Shown: positions 1 to 7,377 of the stretch, piece by piece
Layout of the letters: every line of letters starts with the position of its first letter
Numbering within the stretch: the first letter of the stretch is position 1
Source of the DNA: Zoogloea dura
GTDB lineage: Bacteria > Pseudomonadota > Gammaproteobacteria > Burkholderiales > Rhodocyclaceae
Direction of reading: 5' to 3'
Assembly (NCBI RefSeq): GCF_012927165.1
Contig: NZ_JABBGA010000005.1
Location: 186,001-250,000 of the forward strand
Length of the DNA: 64,000 bases
Position numbers and translations under genes: made by a program
The notes under the pieces: model-generated
Told to the model about the DNA's origin: nothing
The model's input: the letters and a program-made list of their open reading frames with translations, nothing else
The model's database searches: none

Positions 1-297
1 CTTGTAGTTCAGGCCGACGATGGGCAGCCCGCCCTGTTTGGCGAAGGCCACCAGCAGCGGGTGTTCGGCCCGGCACGAAACGCACCACGAGGCCCACACA
101 TTGAGCAGCCACACCTGGCCGCGCATGTCGGCGGGGGTGAAGCTCTTGTCGGGCGTTGCGAGGACGCCGAGTTTGAAGTCGGGTGCCGGCTTGCCCACCA
201 GGGGCGAGGGAACCTCATGCGGATCGCGGTTGAGGCCGATGGCCAGGAAGACGACCAGGACCAGGAACAGCCCGAGGGGGATCAGGAAACGTTTCAA
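1..297 (-). CDS. ccmG: CcmG/DsbE thiol:disulfide oxidoreductase (3' end cut by window edge)
   Basis: Periplasmic, membrane-anchored thioredoxin-like protein that keeps apocytochrome c cysteines reduced for heme ligation. The visible 99 residues show an N-terminal membrane segment (about residues 4-23) and the thioredoxin active site WCVSC in the context NVWASWCVSCRAEH. The start is a TTG at 297 whose bases overlap the TGA of ccmF (TTGA), which is the expected coupling in this operon. The C-terminal half lies outside the window, so the full length cannot be judged. Family assignment is firm from the active site and position after ccmF; the TTG start is an inference, since no ATG or GTG is available in frame nearby. 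Confidence 0.88.
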   Translation of the reverse strand, partial: MKRFLIPLGLFLVLVVFLAIGLNRDPHEVPSPLVGKPAPDFKLGVLATPDKSFTPADMRGQVWLLNVWASWCVSCRAEHPLLVAFAKQGGLPIVGLNYK

Positions 298-2249
298 GAT
301 GCGGCTCCCTGGCCGGCCAGCTTGCCGGCCTGCGCAGCGGTTGATTTGATGCGGTAGCGGCGATCGGACGCGGCGAGCAGGCCACCGAGGGCCATGAAGA
401 CGGCGCCGGCCCAGATCCAGCTGACGAAAGGCTTGTAATACACGCGCACGCTCCAGGCGCCGTCGCCGCCTTCCAGCGGGTCACCGAGGGATACGTAGAT
501 GTCGCGGGTCAGGCCCGGGTCGATGAAGGCCTCGGTCATCGGCATGGCTGAGGACAGGTACTTGCGCTTCTCCGGATGCAGGGGCATCAGCACCTTGCCG
601 TCGCGGATCAGCTCAAGATTGCCGCGGGCAGCGTTGTAGTTGGGGCCGGGCACGCTCTCCACGCCCAGGAAGCGGATCTGATAGTCGCCGGTCTGGACGG
701 TGTCGCCGGGGGCCATGCGCACATCCTTCTCGGTTTCGTAGTGCTTGACCATGACAATGCCGACCAGGGTGACGGCGATGCCAACGTGGGCGAAGTGCAT
801 GCCCCAGAAGGCCCGCGGCGGCAGGCTGGACTTGCTGCGGGCCAGGATCTGCAGCACCGACGAGCCGGTGATCCAGATGGCCAGACCGATGCCCAGCGCC
901 ACCCCGGCCGACCAGCCGCCGAACAGGAAGGGCACACTCACGCCGCCCGTCACCGCAATGGCGAAGGCCAGGCGCACCGGGCGCACGATGTCGGCCAGCC
1001 GGGCTTCCTTCCAGCGTGCCACCGGGCCCACCGCCATGAGGAACAGCACCGGCACCATCAACGGCGCGAAGACTGCGTTGAAGTACGGGGGGCCGACCGA
1101 CAGCTTGCCCAGGTTGAGGGCGTCGATCACCAGCGGGTAGAGGGTGCCGAGCAGCACGGCGCCGGCGGCCGACAGCAGCAGCACGTTGTTGATCAGCAGC
1201 AGGGTTTCCCGGGACACCAGGGCAAAGGCCCCGCCCAGGCTGACCTTGGGCGCGCGCCAGGCGAAGAGGGTCAGGGAGGCACCCACCACCACCACCAGGA
1301 AGAGCAGGATGAAGACGCCACGTTTCGGATCGGAGGCAAAGGCATGCACCGAGCTCAGCACCCCGGAGCGGACCAGGAAGGTGCCCAGCAGCGACAGCGA
1401 GAAGGCGCCGATGGCCAGCAGCACGGTCCAGTTCTTGAAGCTGCCGCGCTTCTCGGTGACGGCCAGGGAGTGGATCAGCGCGGTGCCCACCAGCCAGGGC
1501 ATGAAGGAGGCGTTCTCCACCGGATCCCAGAACCACCAGCCACCCCAGCCCAGCTCATAGTAGGCCCAGATCGAACCCAGGCCGATGCCGAGGGTCAGGA
1601 AGATCCAGGCGGCGGTGGTCCAGGGGCGCGACCAGCGCGCCCAGGCCGCATCGAGGCGTCCCGACAGCAGGGCCGCGATGGCGAAGGCAAAGGCCACCGA
1701 GAAGCCCACGTAGCCCATGTAGAGCATGGGCGGATGGAAGATCAGGCCCGGGTCCTGCAGCAGCGGGTTGAGGTCGCGGCCCTCTTCGGCGCCGGGCAGC
1801 AGGCGTTCGAAGGGGCTGGAGGTGGCCAGGATGAACAGGATGAAGCCGAAGGCCACCAAGCCCAGCACGCCCTGCACCCGCGCCACCATGTCGTCCGGCA
1901 GGCTGCGCGAGAAGGCCGCCACGGCCAGTGACCACAGGGACAGCATCAGCACCCACAGCAGCAGGGAGCCCTCGTGGCCGCCCCACACGCCGGAGATGCG
2001 GTATTCGAGGGGCAGCCGCGAATTGGAGTGCTGCGCGACGTAGACCACCGAGAAGTCGTTGTTGATGAAGCTCGCCGTGAGGCAGCCAAAGGCGATGGCG
2101 ATGAGCAGGAACAGCGTGCCCGAGGCCGGGCGCGCCAGCCCGATCCAGGCAGGGATGCCGCGCTGGGCGCCGATGAGGGGCAGGGTGCCCTGGACCAGCG
2201 AGACGAGCAGGGCCAGGACGAGGGCGAAGGTACCGAGTTCCGGAATCAT
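294..2249 (-). CDS. ccmF: Cytochrome c heme lyase subunit CcmF
   Basis: Polytopic inner-membrane protein of system I cytochrome c maturation that takes heme from holo-CcmE and, with CcmH, attaches it to CXXCH motifs of apocytochromes. The 651-residue length is normal for the family. The tryptophan-rich signature WGGWWFWDPVENASFMPW lies near residues 230-250, and many hydrophobic segments run through the protein, with a larger periplasmic loop near the C-terminus. It follows ccmE by 16 bases and overlaps the ccmG start, so it is part of one ccmABCDEFG transcript. Confidence 0.97.
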   Translation of the reverse strand: MIPELGTFALVLALLVSLVQGTLPLIGAQRGIPAWIGLARPASGTLFLLIAIAFGCLTASFINNDFSVVYVAQHSNSRLPLEYRISGVWGGHEGSLLLWVLMLSLWSLAVAAFSRSLPDDMVARVQGVLGLVAFGFILFILATSSPFERLLPGAEEGRDLNPLLQDPGLIFHPPMLYMGYVGFSVAFAFAIAALLSGRLDAAWARWSRPWTTAAWIFLTLGIGLGSIWAYYELGWGGWWFWDPVENASFMPWLVGTALIHSLAVTEKRGSFKNWTVLLAIGAFSLSLLGTFLVRSGVLSSVHAFASDPKRGVFILLFLVVVVGASLTLFAWRAPKVSLGGAFALVSRETLLLINNVLLLSAAGAVLLGTLYPLVIDALNLGKLSVGPPYFNAVFAPLMVPVLFLMAVGPVARWKEARLADIVRPVRLAFAIAVTGGVSVPFLFGGWSAGVALGIGLAIWITGSSVLQILARSKSSLPPRAFWGMHFAHVGIAVTLVGIVMVKHYETEKDVRMAPGDTVQTGDYQIRFLGVESVPGPNYNAARGNLELIRDGKVLMPLHPEKRKYLSSAMPMTEAFIDPGLTRDIYVSLGDPLEGGDGAWSVRVYYKPFVSWIWAGAVFMALGGLLAASDRRYRIKSTAAQAGKLAGQGAAS

Positions 2250-2265
2250 GGGTGGCCTCCTGGCC

Positions 2266-2706
2266 TTACTGCTTGAGGGTGCGGCTGGCCTCGTGGGCCT
2301 TGTCCACGGCGGCCTGGGCTTCCGGCGGCATGTAGTTCTCGTCGTGCTTGGCCAGCACTTCGCTGGCCGTGAAATTGCCGTCGGCGCCGAGCGTGCCCTG
2401 GGCCACCACGCCCTTGCCTTCGCTGAACAGGTCCGGAAGGATGCCCTTGTAGGCCACCGGAATCTCCCTGGCGGTGTCGGTCACGATGAAGCGGGCGGTG
2501 ATGTCGTTGCGCTGCAGGCTGCCTTCCTTGACCAGCCCGCCGATGCGGAAGGGGCGGTCTTTGGGGGCTTCGCCGCCGGCCACCTGGGTGGGGGTGAAGA
2601 AGAACACCAGATTGCTCTGGAAGGCGTTGAGGATCAGCGTGGCGGCGATGCCGACGGCGGCGAGGCCGCCGAGCACGATGGCGAGGCGTTTCTGGCGTGG
2701 TTTCAT
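2266..2706 (-). CDS. ccmE: Periplasmic heme chaperone CcmE
   Basis: Membrane-anchored periplasmic chaperone that covalently binds heme and delivers it to CcmF. I take the start at 2706 (MKPRQKR), giving 146 residues, the usual size; the longer open frame upstream belongs to the ccmD region. One N-terminal membrane segment (about residues 8-28) is followed by an OB-fold domain, and the heme-binding histidine is His121 in [10 protein letters not shown], with Tyr125 as an expected heme ligand. The start lies 2 bases from the ccmD stop, so the genes are tightly coupled. Confidence 0.96.
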   Translation of the reverse strand: MKPRQKRLAIVLGGLAAVGIAATLILNAFQSNLVFFFTPTQVAGGEAPKDRPFRIGGLVKEGSLQRNDITARFIVTDTAREIPVAYKGILPDLFSEGKGVVAQGTLGADGNFTASEVLAKHDENYMPPEAQAAVDKAHEASRTLKQ

Positions 2707-2708
2707 GA

Positions 2709-2891
2709 TCAGTCTTGGTTGTCGCGGTCGGCGGCAAGTTCCCGGCGCAGCAGGCGACGGGTATCGGAAAGGCGTTTGCGGGCCAGCAGGGCTTCGATCA
2801 ACAGGGCCGCCGCAGTAACCCCGAAACTGCCCCACACATAGAAACCATAGCCTCCCATGGCGAAGAATTCGCTGGCGCTGCCCCAGTTCAT
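2709..2891 (-). CDS. ccmD: Heme exporter protein CcmD
   Basis: Small single-span membrane protein that helps release holo-CcmE from the CcmABC complex. The 60-residue product begins [20 protein letters not shown], the typical CcmD opening, has one membrane segment (about residues 15-37) and ends in a basic and acidic tail rich in Arg. Its ATG overlaps the ccmC stop as ATGA (2888-2891). Identity rests on this pattern and on its place between ccmC and ccmE. Confidence 0.93.
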   Translation of the reverse strand: MNWGSASEFFAMGGYGFYVWGSFGVTAAALLIEALLARKRLSDTRRLLRRELAADRDNQD

Positions 2892-3637
2892 CGTTGCATC
2901 TCCGGCAGTTCGGCCACCCAGGTGGCGTGTCGTTCCCGTTCGAGGATGATCGCCCGCACCCGGTAGAGGGCGATGGCGATGCTGTACATCCAGAAGGCCA
3001 GGGCCATGATCAGCATGCCCCACAGCATGGTGGTGGCCATGGTCGGGGCCTTGGTCATCGAGACGGAGGCGCCCTGGTGCAAGGTGTTCCACCACTTCAC
3101 CGAGAAATAGATGATCGGCACGTTGATCACGCCCACCAGCGCCACGATGGCGCCCGCCTTGTCGGCCCGTCGCGGGTCGTCGATGGCCGAGGTGAGGGCG
3201 ATGTAGCCGATGTAGAGGAAGAACAGGATCAGTTCGGAGGTGAGCCGCGCATCCCACACCCACCAGGCACCCCACATGGGCTTGCCCCACAGGGCACCGG
3301 TCCATAGGGACAGGAACGCGAACAGCGCGCCGGTGGGTGCCAGGGCGGAGCTCATCATGCCCGACAGGCGGGTGTTGAAGGTGATCCCGATGGCCGCCCA
3401 GAAGGCCATCACGCAGTAGATGAACATGGACATCCACGACGCCGGCACGTGGATGAAGATGATCCGGTAGCCCTCCCCCTGCTGGAAGTCAGTGGGAGCG
3501 ACGAAGAAGCTGATCCACAGGCCGACCGCGCAGAGCACGCTGGCCAGGCCGGCAAACCAAGGCCATAAAGTGCCCGCCAGGGGGTAGAAGCTGGCTGGCG
3601 AGGCGAACTTGAACCAGTTGATCAGACGCTGACTCAT
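2888..3637 (-). CDS. ccmC: Heme export/handling membrane protein CcmC
   Basis: Six-span inner-membrane protein that, with CcmAB, loads heme onto CcmE. The 249 residues carry the tryptophan-rich periplasmic motif [14 protein letters not shown] near residue 120, which binds heme in this family, and the opening [20 protein letters not shown] is typical. It lies 30 bases after ccmB and overlaps ccmD by ATGA. Confidence 0.96.
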   Translation of the reverse strand: MSQRLINWFKFASPASFYPLAGTLWPWFAGLASVLCAVGLWISFFVAPTDFQQGEGYRIIFIHVPASWMSMFIYCVMAFWAAIGITFNTRLSGMMSSALAPTGALFAFLSLWTGALWGKPMWGAWWVWDARLTSELILFFLYIGYIALTSAIDDPRRADKAGAIVALVGVINVPIIYFSVKWWNTLHQGASVSMTKAPTMATTMLWGMLIMALAFWMYSIAIALYRVRAIILERERHATWVAELPEMQR

Positions 3638-3667
3638 GGGGTGATCCGGTTGGGTTGGGGCGGGCGC

Positions 3668-4333
3668 CTACTCGAGCGCAATGCGCAGGGCTGCGGTGGC
3701 TGCCCAGGGGGCGAAAAACATGCCCAGGGCGAGCAGGGCCCCGAGCAGGGACAGGTGTCCGCCTGCGCCGAGCCCGGCCAGGTCGGCCTCCACGGCGCCG
3801 GCGCCGAAAATCAGGGCCGGAATATACAGGGGCAGCACCAGCAGGGACAGCAGCACACCACCACCGCGCACGCCCAGGGTCAGGGCCGCACCGATGGCGC
3901 CAATCAGCGATAGCACCGGGGTGCCCAGCAGCAAGCTGATCATCAGGATGCCGAGGGAGCGCGCCGACAGGTCGAACTGCAGGCCCAGCACCGGCGCCAG
4001 CAGCACCAGCGGCAGCCCGGCGGTGAGCCAGTGGGCCAGCACCTTGCCGCTGACCAGCAGAGCCAATGGAGTGGGAGACAGGCTCATCTGCTCCAGGGTT
4101 CCATCCTGGTGATCGGCGGCGAACAGGCGGTTGAGGGACAGCATGGCGGCCAGCAGCGCGGCAACCCACAGTACCCCCGGGGCGATGCGGCGCAGGGTGG
4201 CGGACTCCGGCCCGATGCCCAGGGGAAACAGGCTGACCACGATCATGAAGAAGAACAGGGCGGTGAACACCTCGCTCTTGCGCCGGGCAGCGAGCAGCAG
4301 GTCGCGCCGGACGATGGCCAGGAAGGCGTTCAT
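3668..4333 (-). CDS. ccmB: Heme exporter permease CcmB
   Basis: Integral membrane subunit of the CcmAB ABC transporter, which supplies the energy for release of heme-loaded CcmE. I place the start at 4333 (MNAFLAIVRRDLLLAARRK), overlapping the ccmA stop by ATGA, for 221 residues, the normal size. The sequence has about six hydrophobic segments and the conserved Asp-Gly region ADHQDGTLEQMSLSP near residue 75. The longer in-frame reading upstream is an alternate frame of ccmA and is not coding. Confidence 0.95.
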   Translation of the reverse strand: MNAFLAIVRRDLLLAARRKSEVFTALFFFMIVVSLFPLGIGPESATLRRIAPGVLWVAALLAAMLSLNRLFAADHQDGTLEQMSLSPTPLALLVSGKVLAHWLTAGLPLVLLAPVLGLQFDLSARSLGILMISLLLGTPVLSLIGAIGAALTLGVRGGGVLLSLLVLPLYIPALIFGAGAVEADLAGLGAGGHLSLLGALLALGMFFAPWAATAALRIALE

Positions 4334-4971
4334 GCCGCGCCCTCCCGGGGTGCCGGCGGGGTGCCGAGGCGCAGGCTGGCGCCCGTACCCGCCAGCTGCA
4401 CGGCCTGGTGGCTGGTGAAGATCAGCATGCCGCCGCGGGACAGGTGGTCGTCGAGGATGCTGCAGAGCTGGGCCACGGCGGCCACGTCGAGGGCCACGAA
4501 GGGTTCGTCCAGGATCCACAGGCGGGCCTGGCTGCACAGCAGGCGGGCCAGGGCGACGCGGCGCTTCTGGCCCTGGGAGAGCACCCGGGCGGGCAGGTCC
4601 TCGCGGCCTTTCAGGCCGATCCGGCGCAGGGCCGCCATGGCGGTGGCCTCGTCGAGCGGGCGACCGGCCACTGCGGCGGTGGTATGCAGGTTTTCCAGGG
4701 CGGAGAGATCTTCCTTGATGGCCGGCGCGTGGCCTAGGTAAAGCAGGCGGGCGTGGTAGTCGTCGCGCACTTCGGCGACGGGGCGTCCCTCCCATTCGAT
4801 CAGGCCTTCCGCCACCGGGGCGAGGCCGGCCAGGATGCGCAGCAGGCTGGTCTTGCCGGCACCGTTGGCGCCCTCCACCTGCAGCCACTCTCCGGGGGAG
4901 ACGGACAGGTCCACCGCCGAGAAGAGTCGGCGGTCGCCGCGATCGCAGGCCAGGCCGTGGGCACGGAGCAT
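4330..4971 (-). CDS. ccmA: Heme exporter ATP-binding protein CcmA
   Basis: Cytoplasmic ATPase of the CcmAB transporter. It shows Walker A GANGAGKT, the ABC signature LSQGQKRR and Walker B LWILDEPF. The start at 4971 (MLRAHGLACDRGDRRLFS) matches where the family normally begins and gives 213 residues; an upstream in-frame ATG at 5007 would add 12 residues (MRRPQTSRLLPF). Neither start has a convincing Shine-Dalgarno sequence, so the start is uncertain. It is the first ccm gene, and a short symmetrical sequence (5017-5030) lies just upstream. Confidence 0.94.
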   Translation of the reverse strand: MLRAHGLACDRGDRRLFSAVDLSVSPGEWLQVEGANGAGKTSLLRILAGLAPVAEGLIEWEGRPVAEVRDDYHARLLYLGHAPAIKEDLSALENLHTTAAVAGRPLDEATAMAALRRIGLKGREDLPARVLSQGQKRRVALARLLCSQARLWILDEPFVALDVAAVAQLCSILDDHLSRGGMLIFTSHQAVQLAGTGASLRLGTPPAPREGAA

Positions 4972-5089
4972 GAAAGGAAGGAGCCGGGAAGTCTGAGGAC
5001 GGCGCATTCTGCCCGACCCACCCCGGTGGGTAAACCGCCTAAATCAATGAAAGCCGATGAAAGCGGGACCTGCCGGCAGGACGGCCCCG

Positions 5090-5797
5090 TCAGTGGCGGG
5101 CGGTGCTGGCGTAGCCTTCCGGCAGTACGGTCGGGGGAGGCGAGCCAGCGGCCTCGTTGCGCTCCCGGGAAGCGCCGGGTGTGCTGGCCGCGTCACCGAC
5201 CTCGAGGATGTCCAGCACCTGGCGGGCCAGTGCCCGGCAGGCATTGCCCAGGTTGGAGGGGAGACCTTCGGGGATGGACTTCTGCAGCAGTTGTTTGGAG
5301 GCCGACAGGCTCGGGACGGGGAGCAGCAGACGGTGCTTCTGCTCACCCAGGATCTGGGCCACGCTGCGGTCGGCGGCATCTCGCGCCCAGGCGTTGGTCG
5401 GCCACTGGGAGGGCAGGCCGTAGGCGTGGCTGAAATCCTGCAGGTCACGCAGCACGGTGCGGAGATCTTCGTGGGATTCGCGGAACGGCAGCAGCACGAT
5501 GTCGGCCAGGCCGTTGAGGGTGCGGTCCACCTCGGTACGGTTGCCGCCGCCGTCGATCACGCCGATCCAGCCCTGCATGGTGCGCAGCTTGCTGACCACC
5601 TTGTGCAGGGCCTCGGGCGTGCGTGCATCGGCGGTCACGTAGCGGCGCCCATCCGGCGTCAGGGGCTCCCGGGACGTATCCGTCAGCACGCAGGCGGAGC
5701 GATGGCCAAGCAGGCCGAGCCCCTGGCAGAGCATGTGGGACAGGGTCGTCTTGCCGGTGCCGCCCTTGTTGCCGATGATGCAGATGATCCGGGACAT
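5090..5797 (-). CDS. Orphan ParA/MinD-family ATPase
   Basis: The 235-residue product begins MSRIICIIGNKGGTGKTT, a deviant Walker A (KGGTGKTT, residues 11-18) typical of the SIMIBI ParA/MinD/CobQ class, followed by a Walker B-like segment ending GVIDGGGNRTE. The last 35 residues are Pro/Ser/Thr rich and look disordered. The start has a good Shine-Dalgarno (GAGGT, 7 bases upstream). There is no ParB-like gene beside it and I saw no parS-like site, so a chromosome-partition role is not supported; family members also position membrane or polysaccharide machinery. It lies upstream of ccmA in the same direction with a 118-base gap, and could share transcription with the ccm genes. Cargo and function are unknown. 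Confidence 0.85.
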   Translation of the reverse strand: MSRIICIIGNKGGTGKTTLSHMLCQGLGLLGHRSACVLTDTSREPLTPDGRRYVTADARTPEALHKVVSKLRTMQGWIGVIDGGGNRTEVDRTLNGLADIVLLPFRESHEDLRTVLRDLQDFSHAYGLPSQWPTNAWARDAADRSVAQILGEQKHRLLLPVPSLSASKQLLQKSIPEGLPSNLGNACRALARQVLDILEVGDAASTPGASRERNEAAGSPPPTVLPEGYASTARH

Positions 5798-5880
5798 GGT
5801 GATTACCTCGTGCTGAACGCAGGACGCGATGACAACATTATTCGGCTACTAACGGCAGCGCAGAGCCCGGAATTGAGGGG

Positions 5881-6675
5881 CTATCCGCCGGCAATTCCCG
5901 ATTTCTGCCGATAGGCCGGGCCGGCCGGGAAGTAACAGTAGAGTCGGGTGCGCCGCCGGTCATCCACTTCGACCACCGAGTCGGGCTCCACGCCATCCAC
6001 CGGGAAGCTGTTGCTCACCAGCATGGCACCGGGCCGCATCTCGGCGCGGGCCTTGTGCCACACCTGGGTCATGGGGACCGGCGAGAGGAAGGCGTACACC
6101 ATATCGTAGTCGCTCCAGGGAATCTGGAAGAAGTCGCCGCGGGCCAGGCTGATGGTGGGCTGGTGGCGGCTCAGCAGCAGCGACAGGGCGTAGGGGGCCG
6201 GTGCCGACTCGATGCCTTCGAGGCGGCACTCCGGGCGCAGGCGGGCCAGCGGCCGCAGCAGGGACCCGGTGCCGCTGCCGAGATCAAGCAGGTGACCCGG
6301 CCGGCCGCGGGGCAGCAGTTCGGCCACGGCAGCGGCCGTGCGCCGGTTGGACAGGAACAGGGGGACCTGGGTGCGGAAGCTGCTCCAGAACACCAGCGCG
6401 AGGACGACAAAAGCCGCCAGGTACCAGCCGGGGGCGACGCGGGCCTGCAGCGCGGCCACCGCCAGGGGCAGGAAACCCAGGTGGATCCAGCGCCACCAGG
6501 GCGCACTGCGCAACAGGATGGCGGTGAGGGTGGCGCCGGCCGCCTGTACCGTGACGAGAGGCCAGATCCCGGCCGGCAGCAGGCCGCTGCGGCCGGCGCC
6601 AAAGGCCAGGGCCGCGCCGGCGAGCTGGGCCAGGAGTGCCTTGAGGGCAGGGGGTAGAGAAGGTCTGGCCGGCAT
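5881..6675 (-). CDS. Membrane-anchored class I SAM-dependent methyltransferase
   Basis: The N-terminal 115 residues hold about four hydrophobic segments and the C-terminal part is a Rossmann methyltransferase with the SAM-binding motif LLDLGSGTGSLL and a later acidic strand (ARGDFFQIPW). I chose the ATG at 6675 because a Shine-Dalgarno GGAGG sits 7 bases upstream of it; the ATG at 6693 lies before that ribosome site. The product is 264 residues. The substrate is not evident; the membrane anchor suggests a lipid or quinone-like substrate, which is only inference. The gene lies 23 bases after the GNAT gene and is probably cotranscribed with it. Confidence 0.8.
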   Translation of the reverse strand: MPARPSLPPALKALLAQLAGAALAFGAGRSGLLPAGIWPLVTVQAAGATLTAILLRSAPWWRWIHLGFLPLAVAALQARVAPGWYLAAFVVLALVFWSSFRTQVPLFLSNRRTAAAVAELLPRGRPGHLLDLGSGTGSLLRPLARLRPECRLEGIESAPAPYALSLLLSRHQPTISLARGDFFQIPWSDYDMVYAFLSPVPMTQVWHKARAEMRPGAMLVSNSFPVDGVEPDSVVEVDDRRRTRLYCYFPAGPAYRQKSGIAGG

Positions 6676-6698
6676 GCGTTGGCCTCCGTGCATCGGCC

Positions 6699-7094
6699 TC
6701 AGCGGGCGCGCCGGACGATGAAGCCGTTGTCCACCGGCTCGAAACCCAGCCGGGGGTAGAAGTTCATGGCTTCGGGTGCCGACAGCAGGATGACCGACAC
6801 CTCGTCACCCAGCAGCGCCCGGCAGCGCTCGACCAGTTCCCGGCCGATGCCCTGGTGCTGACAGGCCCGGTCCACCGCCAGATCGGACAGGTAGCAGCAA
6901 TAGCTGAAGTCGGTGAGGGCCCGGCACACGCCGACCAGGCGCTCACCGTCCCAGGCCGAGAGGACCAGGCTCGACTGGGCGAACATGCGGCCGATACGCT
7001 CCGCATCGTCGATGGGCCGCCGGATCCCGGAGGCCTGGAAGACGCGGACGATATCCTCGGTCCGCAGGGGAACGTCCCGACGGTAGACGATCAT
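6699..7094 (-). CDS. GNAT-family N-acetyltransferase
   Basis: The 131-residue product has the GNAT fold signature: the acetyl-CoA binding motif A reads LAVDRACQHQGIGRELVERC (Q-x-x-G-I-G at about residues 81-86) and the C-terminal motif B reads FYPRLGFEPVDNG. Such small proteins acetylate an amine on a metabolite or protein; the substrate cannot be read from sequence. No strong Shine-Dalgarno is visible, and only 16 bases separate the ATG from the U-tract of the terminator at 7111-7153, so expression of this gene may depend on readthrough or on a promoter inside the hairpin/repeat region. Confidence 0.85.
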   Translation of the reverse strand: MIVYRRDVPLRTEDIVRVFQASGIRRPIDDAERIGRMFAQSSLVLSAWDGERLVGVCRALTDFSYCCYLSDLAVDRACQHQGIGRELVERCRALLGDEVSVILLSAPEAMNFYPRLGFEPVDNGFIVRRAR

Positions 7095-7110
7095 GATGTT
7101 GCAGTGCAGG

Positions 7111-7153
7111 AAAAGCAGATGACGGGGAGCATACCGGACTCCCCGTCATCTGC
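7111..7153 (-). terminator. Rho-independent terminator after the oxidoreductase gene
   Basis: A perfect 15-base inverted repeat (7115-7129 and 7139-7153) with a 9-base loop is followed, on the minus strand, by TTTT (7114-7111). It is correctly placed to end transcription from the indolepyruvate ferredoxin oxidoreductase gene and lies immediately upstream of the GNAT start. Confidence 0.75.
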
Positions 7154-7212
7154 GGCACCCCGGCGCCGCGTCGCCCTGCTTCAGCCTGCCTCGGCCTTCC
7201 TCAGGTCTTCCT

Positions 7213-7373
7213 TCTTTCATCGCCGGGCCGTCCCAAGATGAAAGGCGCCCCCCTGGGGGGCAGCGAGCCGCGCCAGCGGGGAGCGTGGGGGCATCTTTCA
7301 TCGCCGGGCCGTCCCAAGATGAAAGGCGCCCCCCTGGGGGGCAGCGAGCCGCGCCAGCGGGGAGCGTGGGGGC
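7213..7373. repeat. Two tandem copies of an 80-base palindromic intergenic repeat
   Basis: The 80 bases at 7213-7292 recur without change at 7294-7373 (period 81). Each copy contains an inverted repeat CTTTCATC...GATGAAAG with a 15-base loop, followed by the palindrome GCCCCCCTGGGGGGC. Elements of this kind (a GC-rich palindrome next to a 'gcgagccgcgccagcgggga' segment) resemble dispersed intergenic repeats that I know from betaproteobacterial genomes; that likeness is from memory and was not searched. The identity of the copies implies recent duplication. It lies between the end of the oxidoreductase gene and its terminator hairpin. Confidence 0.9.
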
Positions 7374-7377
7374 TTCC

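Noticed and set aside
576-1931. 451-codon open frame on the plus strand across ccmF
   Set aside because: Antisense shadow caused by high GC; ccmF is complete with conserved motifs on the other strand, and the shadow is rich in His/Gln/Gly without domain features.
3668-4888. 406-codon CcmB with an N-terminal extension
   Set aside because: The extension is the ccmA gene read out of frame; true CcmB starts at 4333.
5017-5030. CCCACC-CC-GGTGGG dyad upstream of ccmA
   Set aside because: Loop of 2 bases cannot form a stable hairpin, and short GC-rich dyads are frequent at this base composition; no other support for an operator.
5069-5080. 12-base palindrome CCTGCCGGCAGG after the ParA-like gene
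   Set aside because: No U-tract and a 4-base stem only; also a frequent type of site in high-GC DNA, so not called as a terminator or parS.
7213-7373. Possible CRISPR array
   Set aside because: Only two copies, with 80-base repeats and a 1-base spacer; this is a tandem duplication and not an array.
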